A DNA stretch of 64,000 nucleotides, from assembly GCF_003217775.1 (NCBI RefSeq), contig NZ_QJVJ01000006.1, positions 124,001 through 188,000 of the forward strand, read 5' to 3'. This stretch comes from Paenibacillus flagellatus (GTDB taxonomy: Bacteria; Bacillota; Bacilli; Paenibacillales; NBRC-103111). Positions within the stretch are counted from its first letter, which is position 1. Each line of letters starts with the position of its first letter. This document shows positions 1 to 9,018 of the stretch, piece after piece. Below the pieces are notes generated by a model. It was not told where the DNA came from. It saw only the letters and a program-made list of their open reading frames with translations, and searched no databases. The translations under genes were made by a program, and so were the position numbers.

Positions 1-24
1 GTCTTCCCTCCGATTCGGTTTTTG

Positions 25-38
25 TGGAAGCGCTTGCA
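25..38. promoter_or_regulatory. LacI/CcpA-type operator-like palindrome
   Basis: The 14-mer TGGAAGCGCTTGCA has the AAGCGCTT core of LacI-family operators and differs from the catabolite-response element consensus TGWAANCGNTNWCA at two positions. The gene it would control lies outside the window to the left or is the end of an upstream transcript. This is motif matching only. Confidence 0.3.
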
Positions 39-117
39 ATTTGAGGTGTTTGCAGATACTTGGAGATCGTCAATTCGATGCCTCGATCACCTCCCTTCCT
101 CTTGCGGCTGAGCCGAC

Positions 118-140
118 GGAGCCTCCTTGGCGGAGGCTCC
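118..140 (-). terminator. Hairpin downstream of the oxidoreductase
   Basis: GGAGCCTCC, a five-base loop and GGAGGCTCC form a perfect 9-bp stem 74 bases beyond the stop codon of the minus-strand oxidoreductase gene. There is no clear T-run, so it may be a weak terminator or a 3'-end-protecting hairpin. The rest of 1-213 shows no gene. Confidence 0.35.
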
Positions 141-213
141 GGGGTTCGTTTGCGCTGCCGAAACTCGGCGACCGGTTCCCCGTTGCTCGTGCGGATAGCA
201 GCGCCGCACCGCG

Positions 214-1278
214 TCAGCCGTAGACGCCCTCTTCGATTGCAAGTCCTCGCAGATCGGCGATCGTGCCGCTGCGTTCCGCCTCGTACAGGCGCCAGATCAC
301 CCGCAATCCTTGGAGACTGCTGGCCCCGTCGGTGACCGGGCGCTTGCCCGTCCGGATACAGTCGATGAAATGCTCCGTCTCGTACTGCGTTTTTTTGCCC
401 GCCGCGTTGTCCTCCATCAGGATGCGGGTCCGCGACGTTGTGTCGAGATCGGCTTGTTCCGCCGCGATGTTCGAATGCAGGTACAGCTTGCCCTCGGCGC
501 GGTTGTACTCCAGCATTCCTTCCGTGCAGTGGGCGTGAATGCTGTAGCCGAGCCGCGTCCCGCGAGCGCCCCACGTGCCGAAGTGGTAGCCGACGGCGCC
601 GCTCTCGAATTCGATCGCCAGATCGCTCGTCCCTTCCTTCTCCATCCAGGGCGTACCGAAGTTGGTGCCCAGGTGAAACCCTTTAACCGGCCGGCCCAGC
701 AGCCAGAGCATGAGGTCGATGTAATGGCAGCCGTGGCTGAACAGCTGGCCGCCTCCGAGCCGCTCCGCCGACTCGGTCCAGTGCCCGGACGGAAATCGGG
801 TGAACTGCTCCGTCCAGATCGACAGATGAAATACGTCCCCGTACGTCTTGGCGTCGATCAGCTCCTTCATCTTCCGAACGATCGGCCAGAACCGCACCGG
901 ATAGGCGCTCATCAGGACGAGCCGACGGCGCTCCGCCTCTTCGATCAGCCGCAGGCATTGCTCCTCGGTATTGCACAGCGGCTTCTCCATCAGCACATGC
1001 TTGCCGGCTTCGAGGCAGGCCAGTCCCACTTCGAAGTGAAGATCGTGCGGAAGGGCGATCAATACGGCGTCCACCCGGTCCAGCAGATCGCGGTAATCGA
1101 TTGCTGTAAAGGCTGCGCCGAGCCGCTCGGAAGCCGCTCGGGCGCGGTCCTGATCGATATCGCAAACCGCCGTCACCTCCAGCCGGTCGCTCAGCGCCAG
1201 CAAGCCTTCGGCATGGCCCTTGCTCCCCATGCCGCCGCAGCCGATCAATCCCATCCGGATTTTGTTCATGCGTTTCAT
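214..1278 (-). CDS. Gfo/Idh/MocA family NAD(P)-dependent oxidoreductase
   Basis: Predicted cytoplasmic dehydrogenase of 354 residues, the usual family length. The N-terminal Rossmann fold shows GCGGMG at residues 13-18 and the family EKP signature at 98-100, where the lysine contacts cofactor and substrate. The second half, from about residue 130, matches the family's alpha/beta substrate domain, including an SHGCHYIDL stretch. Such enzymes oxidise or reduce sugars, inositols and related polyols; the substrate cannot be told from sequence. It is divergent from an AraC-type regulator in a carbohydrate region, which fits sugar catabolism. Two starts are possible, 1278 and 1269; an AGAGG precedes the first at short distance. 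Confidence 0.9.
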   Translation of the reverse strand: MKRMNKIRMGLIGCGGMGSKGHAEGLLALSDRLEVTAVCDIDQDRARAASERLGAAFTAIDYRDLLDRVDAVLIALPHDLHFEVGLACLEAGKHVLMEKPLCNTEEQCLRLIEEAERRRLVLMSAYPVRFWPIVRKMKELIDAKTYGDVFHLSIWTEQFTRFPSGHWTESAERLGGGQLFSHGCHYIDLMLWLLGRPVKGFHLGTNFGTPWMEKEGTSDLAIEFESGAVGYHFGTWGARGTRLGYSIHAHCTEGMLEYNRAEGKLYLHSNIAAEQADLDTTSRTRILMEDNAAGKKTQYETEHFIDCIRTGKRPVTDGASSLQGLRVIWRLYEAERSGTIADLRGLAIEEGVYG

Positions 1279-1300
1279 CCATCCTCTCGGGTTCTCTTAG

Positions 1301-1328
1301 TTGAAACTGTCTGTCTATGCCCTATAAT
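1301..1328 (+). promoter_or_regulatory. Sigma-A type promoter for the AraC gene
   Basis: TTGAAA at 1301-1306 and TATAAT at 1323-1328 are separated by 16 bases. The -10 box lies in a 13-base palindrome (CCCTATAATAGGG, 1320-1332), so a dimeric regulator could bind over it. The gene starts 80 bases downstream. Confidence 0.5.
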
Positions 1329-1407
1329 AGGGGTAACTCCGCATGGACGTCGTTGTCTTTAAGGTCCAACGTTATGCCAATTCGGTCGGGACGGAAGGGA
1401 GACGGCT

Positions 1408-2388
1408 ATGGAGCGTCCGAGACATACGCTGCTGGAAGAGTTGTCCATACGCAAATTGGTTACGTTTTACTACCGGGAATTGACCAAACAGTTCTACACG
1501 AGCGGGGAACGCCACGATTTTTGGGAAATCGTCTACGTGGACAAGGGCGAAGTGGACATTTTCACCGACGCGGGCAATCAACGGCTCAAGCAGGGAGATC
1601 TGATCTTTTACAAGCCGAACGTGTTCCATGGAGGACGGGCCGCCAACGACAAAGCTCCCAACCTGATCATCCTCTCGTTCGAATGCTCGTCCCCCTGCAT
1701 GCGGGCGTTCGAGGACAAAACGATCCGCCTGCTGGAGGAGGAACGGCTGCTTCTGTCGCGCATCGTCCGGGAAGGGCTGCAGGCGTTCGAGCCCGCGATC
1801 GATTCCCCTCACATCGCGAATTGTCCGAGCAGCCGCGAAGGCGCCCCGTTCGGCGGGGAGCAGCTGATCCGCAATTATCTGGAAATTTTGCTCATTCAGC
1901 TTTATCGCCGGACGCAGGAGGTAGAACGCTCCTTACATCCCTCTTCCGTCGTGGCCGAAGCCGAAGGCGACGAGGTTGTAGATGCCGTCGTCCACTATCT
2001 CCGCGAGCATCTGTCGGACAACTTCACGCTCGATCAGCTGTGCGAGCGGTTCACGATCAGCCGTACGCGGCTCAAGACGCTGTTCCGGGCCAAGACGGGC
2101 TGCGGCGTCATGGAATATTTCAACCTGCTGAAAATCAGCCGGGCGAAGCAGCTCATGCGCGAGCATACGGCCAGCTTCTCGGATGTAGCCGAACGGCTCG
2201 GGTACAGCAGCGTCCATTACTTCTCCAAGCAGTTCAAGCGGATCTCGGGCATGTCTCCTTCCGAGTACGTCCGCTCGGTCCAAGCCCGGACGGCGTCGAT
2301 TCGAGGCCGGGACGCGACGGGAGGCGACGGCGACCGGCTGCAAACGGGTCGAGACAGACCGGATTGGCAAAAAAATGGCCCGCAATGA
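1408..2388 (+). CDS. AraC family transcriptional regulator with N-terminal cupin domain
   Basis: 326-residue DNA-binding regulator. Residues about 20-100 form an AraC-type cupin sensor (HDFWEIVYVDKGEVDIF, then a QGDLIFYKPNVFH turn typical of the ligand pocket). Residues about 218-315 hold the two helix-turn-helix units, ending in the family motif ERLGYSSVHYFSKQFKR and GMSPSEYV. An AAGGGAGA ribosome site sits a few bases before the ATG. Downstream lies the deleted remnant of a sugar-binding lipoprotein, the typical target of such a regulator in Paenibacillaceae, so its original partner transporter is probably lost. It may instead control the divergent oxidoreductase. The last 40 residues are rich in R, D and G and look like a low-complexity tail. 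Confidence 0.92.
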   Translation: MERPRHTLLEELSIRKLVTFYYRELTKQFYTSGERHDFWEIVYVDKGEVDIFTDAGNQRLKQGDLIFYKPNVFHGGRAANDKAPNLIILSFECSSPCMRAFEDKTIRLLEEERLLLSRIVREGLQAFEPAIDSPHIANCPSSREGAPFGGEQLIRNYLEILLIQLYRRTQEVERSLHPSSVVAEAEGDEVVDAVVHYLREHLSDNFTLDQLCERFTISRTRLKTLFRAKTGCGVMEYFNLLKISRAKQLMREHTASFSDVAERLGYSSVHYFSKQFKRISGMSPSEYVRSVQARTASIRGRDATGGDGDRLQTGRDRPDWQKNGPQ

Positions 2389-2467
2389 CAACGCTTTCGA
2401 ATCGAACCGGGATTATGATGGAGAGGAGGTCGATGGAAGACATACCGATCGGAAGGGGAAACGCCAC

Positions 2468-2634
2468 TTGAGCAGAGCATCGAATGGGATGGCGGTCGTC
2501 ATGCCGACGGCCTGGCTGGCGACCGGCTGCGGTCAAGGAAACCAGCCGGCTGCTCCGGAGCGGACTTGAACACGGCGCTCAGGAAAGCGGAAGAAGATGC
2601 GGTGAAGAGCATTCAGGAACGGTTGAACAAATAG
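2468..2634 (+). pseudogene. Remnant of an ABC-type solute-binding lipoprotein, internally deleted
   Basis: A TTG start at 2468 with GGAAGGGG nine bases upstream opens a lipoprotein-like leader whose lipobox reads LATGC, followed by GQGNQPAAP, the usual low-complexity tether. That frame stops at 2569. In another frame, 2566-2634 reads LNTALRKAEEDAVKSIQERL and ends NK-stop, which is the characteristic C-terminal helix of extracellular solute-binding proteins. The two ends lie about 20 bases apart where the family normally has over 1 kb between them. The simplest reading is one large internal deletion plus a frame change. A rho-independent terminator follows, as expected for the end of the original gene. 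Confidence 0.6.
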
Positions 2635-2648
2635 AGGTCTGCCCCAAA

Positions 2649-2676
2649 GCAAAACCCGCTTCGGCGGGTTTTTGCA
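2649..2676 (+). terminator. Rho-independent terminator
   Basis: AAACCCGC (2652-2659), a TTCG loop and GCGGGTTT, then further T's. It is correctly placed 15 bases beyond the stop of the solute-binding protein remnant. Confidence 0.8.
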
Positions 2677-2689
2677 CGTCTTTTGGCGT

Positions 2690-2989
2690 TTTGTTGCACG
2701 TACGGAGGATGAAATTGGCCCGCCTTGCAGACAGGCAACAAGGCGAGGCGCTTTGTCGACGCCCCGTGCCCATTCAGCCGGAGCTGCGATCCGGGCAATG
2801 GACGTTAGCGGCCGTATCCCGCCCCGCCGTGTCTGAATCACCTTCCCGGCTATGACCAGTCACGGTCAAAGCATTCGAAAGATCATGACCGGTGATGGCC
2901 GGAAAGTTCCTGTTAGGAGGCATGCGAATGCTCTACAATGATACTTATTTCGAGCGGCATTCCGATAATGCCATAGAAACGGATGGTGA
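2690..2989. other. Intergenic stretch with a TGACC-N6-GGTCA palindrome
   Basis: No gene seen. A TGACC/GGTCA inverted repeat with a six-base spacer lies at 2853-2868 and a related ATGACCGGTGAT follows near 2883. A possible -10 (TACAAT, about 2936) precedes the stalk-domain gene, but no convincing -35 was found. Confidence 0.3.
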
Positions 2990-4177
2990 GTGAGAAACGT
3001 GTATTGGAAAAGGTTTCGCGCAGCATGGCTGGCTTTTGCCGGTCTTATGGGACTGATGCTGGTGGGGCAGACGGCGGTTGCCGCGCCCAAACCGATCGCG
3101 GTGTACCATAATGAGGCGCCGCTGCAATTTGAGGACGCTCAGCCGGTCATTCTGGACGGGACGACGTTGGTGCCGTTTCGCGCTTTGTTCGAAGCGCTCG
3201 GGTTTCAAGTGAAATGGATCGACTCCGGCGGCGTTCGCCAAGCGATCGGGAGGAAGGACGACTTGAACATCGAGCTTACGATTGACGGCAAGGCCGCCAA
3301 AGTGAACGACGAATTCATCCCGCTGGAAGTTCCGGCGCAAATGCTGAACGGCAGCACGATGGTCCCTCTGCGGTTCGTAGCCGAAAACAGCGGCTATGAG
3401 GTGACGTTCGAGGATACGGGAAGCGAATATGTCATTAACGTATGGGGCGGCGGCGACGATCCGGACGATTCGGGAGACGGATCCGCGTCGATCGAGCCTT
3501 GGGTCGTGAAGGGCTTCGTGAAGGACGGCAAGGGGAGTCCGCTGGAAGGCGTGCAGGTTATCGCGGACAATATGCTGCTGTACAACAGCAACCTGATTGC
3601 CGTTACGGACGCGAACGGCGAGTACCGTATCGAATTGCCGCAGCTGGCGACCACCTGGAATATGAGCGCCGAGCTGAAGCGGAAGCTGAACGGCAGCACG
3701 ATTCAGATCAGCTTGACTCCCGACAACGACAACCCGTTTGCCGGCAACACGGGGGCGGTGCGCCATTTCGTCTGGGACTCGACGGGGCCGAGACCGGAAG
3801 GCTGCTATTCGTGCAGCGGCAAAGTGCTTTTCTATATGGCCGATTACTTCCATCCGGACAATCCGGATCTGCCGCCGCCGAGCCGCGAAGACGTCGAGCT
3901 GACGCTGGTTCCCGTCGGGCCGCTGCTGGACGGAAGCGAAGGCGAGACGATCATCGCGCATGGGGAGGATTCGGGAGACGGCTTCGGCTTGCAGGACGTA
4001 CCGTTCGCCCGTTACAAGATCGCGGCCCGCTATGCTCCGCAGGACGGCGAGCCTCGCGCCATGCTCGTTCGGGTCCGCAACAAGGGCGAATATGCGGAAT
4101 CCGTTACGGCCGATTTTCAATCGATCACCTCCAGCATCCATCATATCGAGGTTGAAGTGAAGCTCGGTCCGAAATAA
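2990..4177 (+). CDS. Secreted protein with copper-amine-oxidase N-terminal-like (stalk) domain and carboxypeptidase-regulatory-like repeat
   Basis: 395 residues from a GTG start; the upstream ribosome site is weak. An N-terminal signal peptide (positive start, hydrophobic to about residue 30) implies export. Residues about 35-145 carry two copies of the copper amine oxidase N-terminal-like unit (ILDGTTLVPFRALFEALGFQVKW and LNGSTMVPLRFVAENSGYEV), usually found in surface proteins of this family. An acidic GDDPDDSGDG linker follows. Residues about 165-245 resemble a carboxypeptidase-regulatory-like beta-sandwich (GKGSPLEGVQVIAD...TDANGEYRIELP). The last third is beta-rich and not recognised. 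No catalytic residues are visible, so a structural or polymer-binding role on the cell surface is likely. Confidence 0.75.
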   Translation: MRNVYWKRFRAAWLAFAGLMGLMLVGQTAVAAPKPIAVYHNEAPLQFEDAQPVILDGTTLVPFRALFEALGFQVKWIDSGGVRQAIGRKDDLNIELTIDGKAAKVNDEFIPLEVPAQMLNGSTMVPLRFVAENSGYEVTFEDTGSEYVINVWGGGDDPDDSGDGSASIEPWVVKGFVKDGKGSPLEGVQVIADNMLLYNSNLIAVTDANGEYRIELPQLATTWNMSAELKRKLNGSTIQISLTPDNDNPFAGNTGAVRHFVWDSTGPRPEGCYSCSGKVLFYMADYFHPDNPDLPPPSREDVELTLVPVGPLLDGSEGETIIAHGEDSGDGFGLQDVPFARYKIAARYAPQDGEPRAMLVRVRNKGEYAESVTADFQSITSSIHHIEVEVKLGPK

Positions 4178-4195
4178 CGATCGCCCCGTCACGTG

Positions 4196-4224
4196 CCGAA
4201 AGCCGCGTTTATCGCGGCTTTTTG
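4196..4224 (+). terminator. Rho-independent terminator
   Basis: AGCCGCG (4201-4207) pairs with CGCGGCT (4213-4219) and is followed by a T-run, just downstream of the stalk-domain gene. Confidence 0.8.
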
Positions 4225-4478
4225 GCATTCATACGGATCGTGGCGGGGGCTTTTTCGTTTTTGTATATGCGGTTCAATGATGTTTATTGAGCTCCGCACG
4301 GCGGTTTGTTATGTTCGGACAAGGGAGGCGACGCTTTTTCCAAGGAGCGGAACGGGTATCTCCACTTGCGACGAAAGGAGGCGAAGGTCGCTTTGTAAGC
4401 GCAATCAATGCAAAGGCGACGCAATCGACTGATGCAAGCAACGGTATAAACCCAACGTGTCATGGAGGTGTTCGATTG
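4225..4478 (+). other. Long leader of the alpha-toroid gene
   Basis: About 250 bases with no supported gene. It contains several purine-rich GGAG-like stretches before the true ribosome site (GGAGGTG at 4464-4470). No known riboswitch could be matched. Confidence 0.3.
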
Positions 4479-7241
4479 ATGAAAAAGCGGTCGAGACGAA
4501 ACGTTTCCATCGTTCTGCTGCTCGCTCTGATTATGTCCGCCGTTAGCCCCGTACTGGCGGATACGGCTCGCGCGAATACGGCGCGGACCAACCCGTACGC
4601 CGCCAAACTGAATGCAAGCATGGCCAACGCGACGCTGCCGAATCTTCCGGCATGCACGTCCGCGACGGACAGCTGGGGCTTGGTCTACACCCATGCCGTA
4701 CATGCGAAATGGCGGGCCTGGGCGATTACGCATTCGCTCAGCACGTTAACCGACGGGCAAAAAGAAAGCTTGAAGGGCCAGAGCAAGGCGCTCGTCGACT
4801 ATTTAATCGGCTGCCAGCTTCCGGAAGGAAACTGGTGGAAGGCCGGGAGCGGCCGGACCGGCGACGATAACGCCAACCGGTTTTTGCTGCTGTCGCTGCT
4901 GGACGCGTTATGGATGCTCCGGACAAACGGCCACTTTCAGCAGGAGATGCCCCAATGGCTCGAGCGGCTGAAGCCGGCGGTCGAGTACCAATACAACTAT
5001 TACGGCCGGCAGAGCCGCGTCGACAGCTACGGGGACATCTCGAAGGAGTACGCCAATGCCGACGCCGGCTATGCGTTCGTCATGGGGCTTTCCTGGAAGC
5101 TGTGGCAGGAGGACCGGTATTTGCGCAGTGCCGAGGCGTTTCTGGACGCGATCGATTCGAACGTGATGCCGGACGGCGCTTTCCATTACTTGCAGGACAG
5201 CAACGAGGTGGCTTCCTACCACGAGGTGACCGTCAACTGGCTGTCGCGGCTGTACACGATCGCCGGGCTCGAGAAGGCGGCGGCCATCATCCGGAAGACG
5301 GTCGATTATTACCCGTACCTGCTGAACAATTCCGGGGGCGCCGAAACGTCGTCCCACGTCTGGTGGAAGCAGTCGCCCGTCGTAAACGACTACGTGCCGC
5401 CGTCTCTTCCGGACATTGTCGCCGCGCTGACCGGGGACGGGCGGAACAAATGGTACGCCGAGCGCCTGCCGATCCTGTATGTCGATCCGTCCTTTTACGG
5501 AGTCGACTATTGGCGCGACGACATCGTGCCGGTCGCCCCGGCGGACAGCCGAGTCGTTCGGGATCGGAACCTCGGACCGATAGGCGGCGCGCGGGGATGG
5601 CACGGCGATTTCAACTGGGTCGGTACGCTCGGGCAGACGGCCAATACGTTTGTGGGCGTGCGGACGATGCGGGGCGCGATGGGGTCGAAGACGAAAAACG
5701 GCTATATCGAGCTGGTGAAGCCCGAGGTGGAATTCAACGGGTATTCGGCGGATGCCACCGCCATCCACTACCCGAAAGCGCTCGTAACGTCGCCCGAATT
5801 CGCGGCATTGTCCGCGCGGTATAAGCCGAGGAGGGCCCAGTATATCCATGTCGGCGAATACCCGGAATCGCCGTGGCAGGTCCATCAAATATGGCTGCAG
5901 CTGAAAACCGGCGTCGTCGGCCTCGTATCGATGCAAAGCTTGGCGGAGCAAAGCCCGAATTACGCCAGAGTGCATCTCAAGGCAAGCGAGAAAGAAACGT
6001 TCGCGTTCCAGCCGGTCGCCCCGAACGTGTTCGGACTCGGCGATTTGCGGGTTTCCGTGCTGGCCAATTCGTTCGGCTCCTCCGACCTTTCGTCCAAGTC
6101 GCTGTACGTGGGGAACGGAAGCAAGCAAACGTACGCCGCCGGACAAACGTTCGACGTGGCCGCCGACATTTCCCCCGTCTGGGCAACACCGGGCGACGGC
6201 TTTGCGAAGCTCGAAGCGGGTCCGTTTCTCGGCTTCCACATCCGCAAGGACTCGCAGCGGTACTACGTGTTTTCCAATACGTCGGCCGAATCCCGCGATT
6301 TGACCTATACGGTCGAAGGCGGCTTGAACGCGGCCGACGTGTACAAAAGCTGGGTGACCGTCGACGCGGCCGGTTACAACCCGCCCGTTTCCGCGAACGG
6401 AGCAACCCTTTCCGTCCCGCAGGTTCCGCCATACGGTCTCGTTGTCGTACGGACGGATGGCGCTTCAGACACGGCTCCTCCGCAAACGGACGCGTCCGTG
6501 GAGGGGATCGAGCGCAACGGCTGGTACGTCTCCCCCGTCACGGTGTCGCTCACGGCGTCCGACAACGGCGGCTCGGAAGTGAAGGAAACCCGGTTCAGCC
6601 TGGATGGCGGAGCGACCTGGACCCGTTACGAGCGGCCGATTCGAATCGGCGAGGAAGGCCGGCATGCCGTCGCCTACCGGTCGGAGGATACGGCCGGAAA
6701 TATCGAGGACGTACGCACCGTCGAGGTGGGGACGGACTGGACGGGGCCGATCCTTGACGGTCCGCGGCAAACGTCGTATCGGCAAACCGACCCGATCGAG
6801 CTGACGGTATCGGCCGACGATGCGCTCAGCGGAGTGGAGCGCCTCGAAGCGAGGCTCGACGGGCGGCCGATCGGGATCCCTGCGCGCTTCGACGCCTTGA
6901 CCGTAGGGGCCGGCACGCACGTCCTCTCCGTCGAGGCGTCCGATCGGGCCGGCAACGTGACGGAAGCGGTATACGATGTAACAGTCGAGGTTACGCCCGA
7001 CGACTTGGCCGAGATCATTCGGAAGGGGGCGGACCGGGGATGGATCGACAACCCCGGGATTCGGAACGGCCTGATCCGTAAAGCCGAACGCGCGCAGGAG
7101 GCGAAGTCGGACCCGGAGCGGCTGGCTCAAGCGCTGAACGCGCTCCGGCACGAGATCGAAGCGCAGTCCGGAAAGCATATTGCGGCGGAGTTCGCCGAGC
7201 TGCTGCTGGACGATATCCGGTACGTACTGGAGCAAAGCTGA
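4479..7241 (+). CDS. Secreted alpha-toroid (lyase-like) protein with OmpL47/Ig-like and FIMAH-type C-terminal domains
   Basis: 920 residues from an ATG eight bases after GGAGGTG. A clear signal peptide (KKRSRR, hydrophobic core, ending near VLADTARA) indicates secretion. Residues about 60-400 are helix-rich with aromatic repeats (GNWWKAGSGRTGDDNANRF, YANADAGYAFVMGLSWKLW), like alpha/alpha-toroid polysaccharide lyases and hydrolases. About 400-660 is beta-rich, as in the second domain of such lyases. About 665-760 is an OmpL47-like unit (GWYVSPVTVSLTASD...KETRFSLDGGATW), about 765-835 an Ig-like repeat, and the last 75 residues form a helical FIMAH-type domain (ADRGWIDNPGIRNGL). The substrate is not known and no catalytic set was assigned. 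The family call rests on fold-like patterns. Confidence 0.6.
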   Translation: MKKRSRRNVSIVLLLALIMSAVSPVLADTARANTARTNPYAAKLNASMANATLPNLPACTSATDSWGLVYTHAVHAKWRAWAITHSLSTLTDGQKESLKGQSKALVDYLIGCQLPEGNWWKAGSGRTGDDNANRFLLLSLLDALWMLRTNGHFQQEMPQWLERLKPAVEYQYNYYGRQSRVDSYGDISKEYANADAGYAFVMGLSWKLWQEDRYLRSAEAFLDAIDSNVMPDGAFHYLQDSNEVASYHEVTVNWLSRLYTIAGLEKAAAIIRKTVDYYPYLLNNSGGAETSSHVWWKQSPVVNDYVPPSLPDIVAALTGDGRNKWYAERLPILYVDPSFYGVDYWRDDIVPVAPADSRVVRDRNLGPIGGARGWHGDFNWVGTLGQTANTFVGVRTMRGAMGSKTKNGYIELVKPEVEFNGYSADATAIHYPKALVTSPEFAALSARYKPRRAQYIHVGEYPESPWQVHQIWLQLKTGVVGLVSMQSLAEQSPNYARVHLKASEKETFAFQPVAPNVFGLGDLRVSVLANSFGSSDLSSKSLYVGNGSKQTYAAGQTFDVAADISPVWATPGDGFAKLEAGPFLGFHIRKDSQRYYVFSNTSAESRDLTYTVEGGLNAADVYKSWVTVDAAGYNPPVSANGATLSVPQVPPYGLVVVRTDGASDTAPPQTDASVEGIERNGWYVSPVTVSLTASDNGGSEVKETRFSLDGGATWTRYERPIRIGEEGRHAVAYRSEDTAGNIEDVRTVEVGTDWTGPILDGPRQTSYRQTDPIELTVSADDALSGVERLEARLDGRPIGIPARFDALTVGAGTHVLSVEASDRAGNVTEAVYDVTVEVTPDDLAEIIRKGADRGWIDNPGIRNGLIRKAERAQEAKSDPERLAQALNALRHEIEAQSGKHIAAEFAELLLDDIRYVLEQS

Positions 7242-7295
7242 CGAAGACGAGGAAACGCCCCGTTTGCGAAACGGCGTTTCCTCTTCGTCTTTTTC
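7242..7295 (+). terminator. Rho-independent terminator with 3-base bulge
   Basis: Directly after the stop, GACGAAG-ACG-AGGAAACGCC pairs with GGCGTTTCCT-CTTCGTC (17 bp with the ACG bulged), followed by TTTTTC. Confidence 0.85.
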
Positions 7296-7503
7296 CTGGG
7301 GGAAGCCGCCGCTCCGCCCCGCTCCTTCGAAACCATGCCGAAAGTCCGATTCTCCCCCGAACCGCGAAGCAACATCGGGACGGAAGCCCTATTCGCATGG
7401 GAAACGGCTTCATACAATCTTTAGAGTGTCGTGACACGGGGTTAACATGCGGCAGCTATGCTGGAGATGCCACCCACCCGAACAATTCGAGGAGAGTGAA
7501 GGG

Positions 7504-8349
7504 ATGCGAATCGCAATCATGGGAGACTTCCATTACCCGCGCATGCAGCACGCCGGGAACGAGCTGCTGAAGGCGAGAGAATCGTTTTTCGGCGGCATGC
7601 TCGAGCGTTTTATGGCGATCGAGGCGGACCTGCACGTGTCGCTGGGCGATTTGACCAACGAAGGCACCGAGGACGAGCTGGGGTACGTATTCGGCAAAAT
7701 CCGATCGTTGGGCGGCGGCAACTCGTTCGTCCATACGCTCGGCAACCACGACACGTATTGGATGCCGAAGGCGGACATCTTGGCCATCACCGGCCAGCTC
7801 CGGTACCGGGCGATCGAGACGGACGAGGCCGTCGTCCTCGTGCTCGATACGACGAGGGAAATGAATCCCGCCGACTGGGGCGGCGAGCTCGATCCGATGC
7901 AGCTCGAATGGCTGGACGGACAGGTTCGGCGCTCGGAGCGCAAGCCGCTGCTCGTTTTCGCCCATCATCCGGTATACGGTACGACGGCACGATCGACGAT
8001 AAGCAAGCTTTCGATCGATCCCAACATCGACATCCGGTCGATTTTGTCCAAGAAGCAGGGCTTCGGCGTCTACTTCTGCGGACATAACCATCAACACTCG
8101 ATCGTCCGCGAAGGCAACTGGCATTTCGTCCAGACGGCCGCGGTGCTCGACGTCCCCGCCTTCCGGATCGCCGAAGTCCGCGACGGCGCGCTGTCCGTCG
8201 AAACCGTTCGCGTGCGGGACGAGGAGCTGCAACGGCTTGCGCGGCTGATCGGCGGGAACATGGTCTACTTCGGGCTGCACGCGGAGGCGGACGGCGATCC
8301 GGCGGACCATGCGCTGCGCGTGGACGAACGAATCTTGGAACGGAGGTAA
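7504..8349 (+). CDS. Calcineurin-like metallophosphoesterase
   Basis: 281 residues; the ATG at 7504 follows GGAGAG by about seven bases, so longer upstream starts are unlikely. All five metallophosphatase blocks are visible in order: GDFH near residue 7, GDLTNEG near 48, GNHD near 78, HHP near 140 and GHNHQH near 180. These bind a di-metal centre that hydrolyses phosphomonoesters or diesters. No signal peptide is seen, so it is probably cytoplasmic. The substrate is unknown. It stands alone between strong terminators and a minus-strand membrane gene. The residue set is intact, so it should be active. Confidence 0.88.
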   Translation: MRIAIMGDFHYPRMQHAGNELLKARESFFGGMLERFMAIEADLHVSLGDLTNEGTEDELGYVFGKIRSLGGGNSFVHTLGNHDTYWMPKADILAITGQLRYRAIETDEAVVLVLDTTREMNPADWGGELDPMQLEWLDGQVRRSERKPLLVFAHHPVYGTTARSTISKLSIDPNIDIRSILSKKQGFGVYFCGHNHQHSIVREGNWHFVQTAAVLDVPAFRIAEVRDGALSVETVRVRDEELQRLARLIGGNMVYFGLHAEADGDPADHALRVDERILERR

Positions 8350-8377
8350 CCGAGTCGGCGAGTCGTATGATTCTCAT

Positions 8378-8890
8378 TTATTTAACGGGAACCTTAGTCA
8401 AATGCAATAAGGTAATCGTTATTGGAACGGATAACAGGTAAGTGAATAAAGGATGTTTAAAGTGAAGTCGCAGCATCGGAAACATCAACATGTTGAAAAG
8501 TACGGAATGAAGGAAAGTCCAACCATGATCATATTTCATGGCTCCCAATAAATAAAGCCCTCCTTCAATAGCCGAATAAAGCGAGACCCAGAGGAAAACC
8601 CATGATATCGACTTCCAGCGTTTATTGGGGAATCGCCCCAGGTAAATCAATGGAGTACAGGCAAAGCAAATCATGGCAAGCAGTTCAATACCCGTATAGG
8701 ACGGAATCCAAGATATCGGTGTATGGCGCCATAAGGGATATTCGTATGTAAAATAGTTATAAAGAGCATCGCAAAATAAGAAATACAAAATTGTCGAATG
8801 ATATTTTTGCCAGGTTCTCCAATCGCCCCATTTCCATGCAGCAAGGATAAAAGCGATTGCTAGAATGATGAAAACCGGCTTATCATCCAT
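8378..8890 (-). CDS. Small multi-pass membrane protein (CBO0543-like)
   Basis: 170 residues with about five hydrophobic segments (starting VFIILAIAFILAAWKWGDW) and many aromatic residues. The pattern resembles the CBO0543 family of uncharacterised membrane proteins found in Bacillales. The gene is visibly more AT-rich than its neighbours, which is common for recently acquired small membrane genes. The ATG at 8890 has a purine-rich stretch rather far upstream (GGAGTGGGG), so the start is moderately certain. Function unknown. Confidence 0.7.
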   Translation of the reverse strand: MDDKPVFIILAIAFILAAWKWGDWRTWQKYHSTILYFLFCDALYNYFTYEYPLWRHTPISWIPSYTGIELLAMICFACTPLIYLGRFPNKRWKSISWVFLWVSLYSAIEGGLYLLGAMKYDHGWTFLHSVLFNMLMFPMLRLHFKHPLFTYLLSVPITITLLHLTKVPVK

Positions 8891-9018
8891 GGTCTACTGT
8901 ACCCCACTCCTTATTTTGTATGGATGGAACACTCGTTTTCTTGGCTGTTCATGCTCATGGCATTTGTTAATATTTACAAATTATCCGGTCTAGTATACAA
9001 TCAACATTTCGATCGCGA

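Noticed and set aside
4360-4478. Possible c-di-GMP riboswitch in the leader of the alpha-toroid gene
   Set aside because: Some words (GACGCAA, CAAGC) recall the GEMM class, but the order and the paired stems do not fit.
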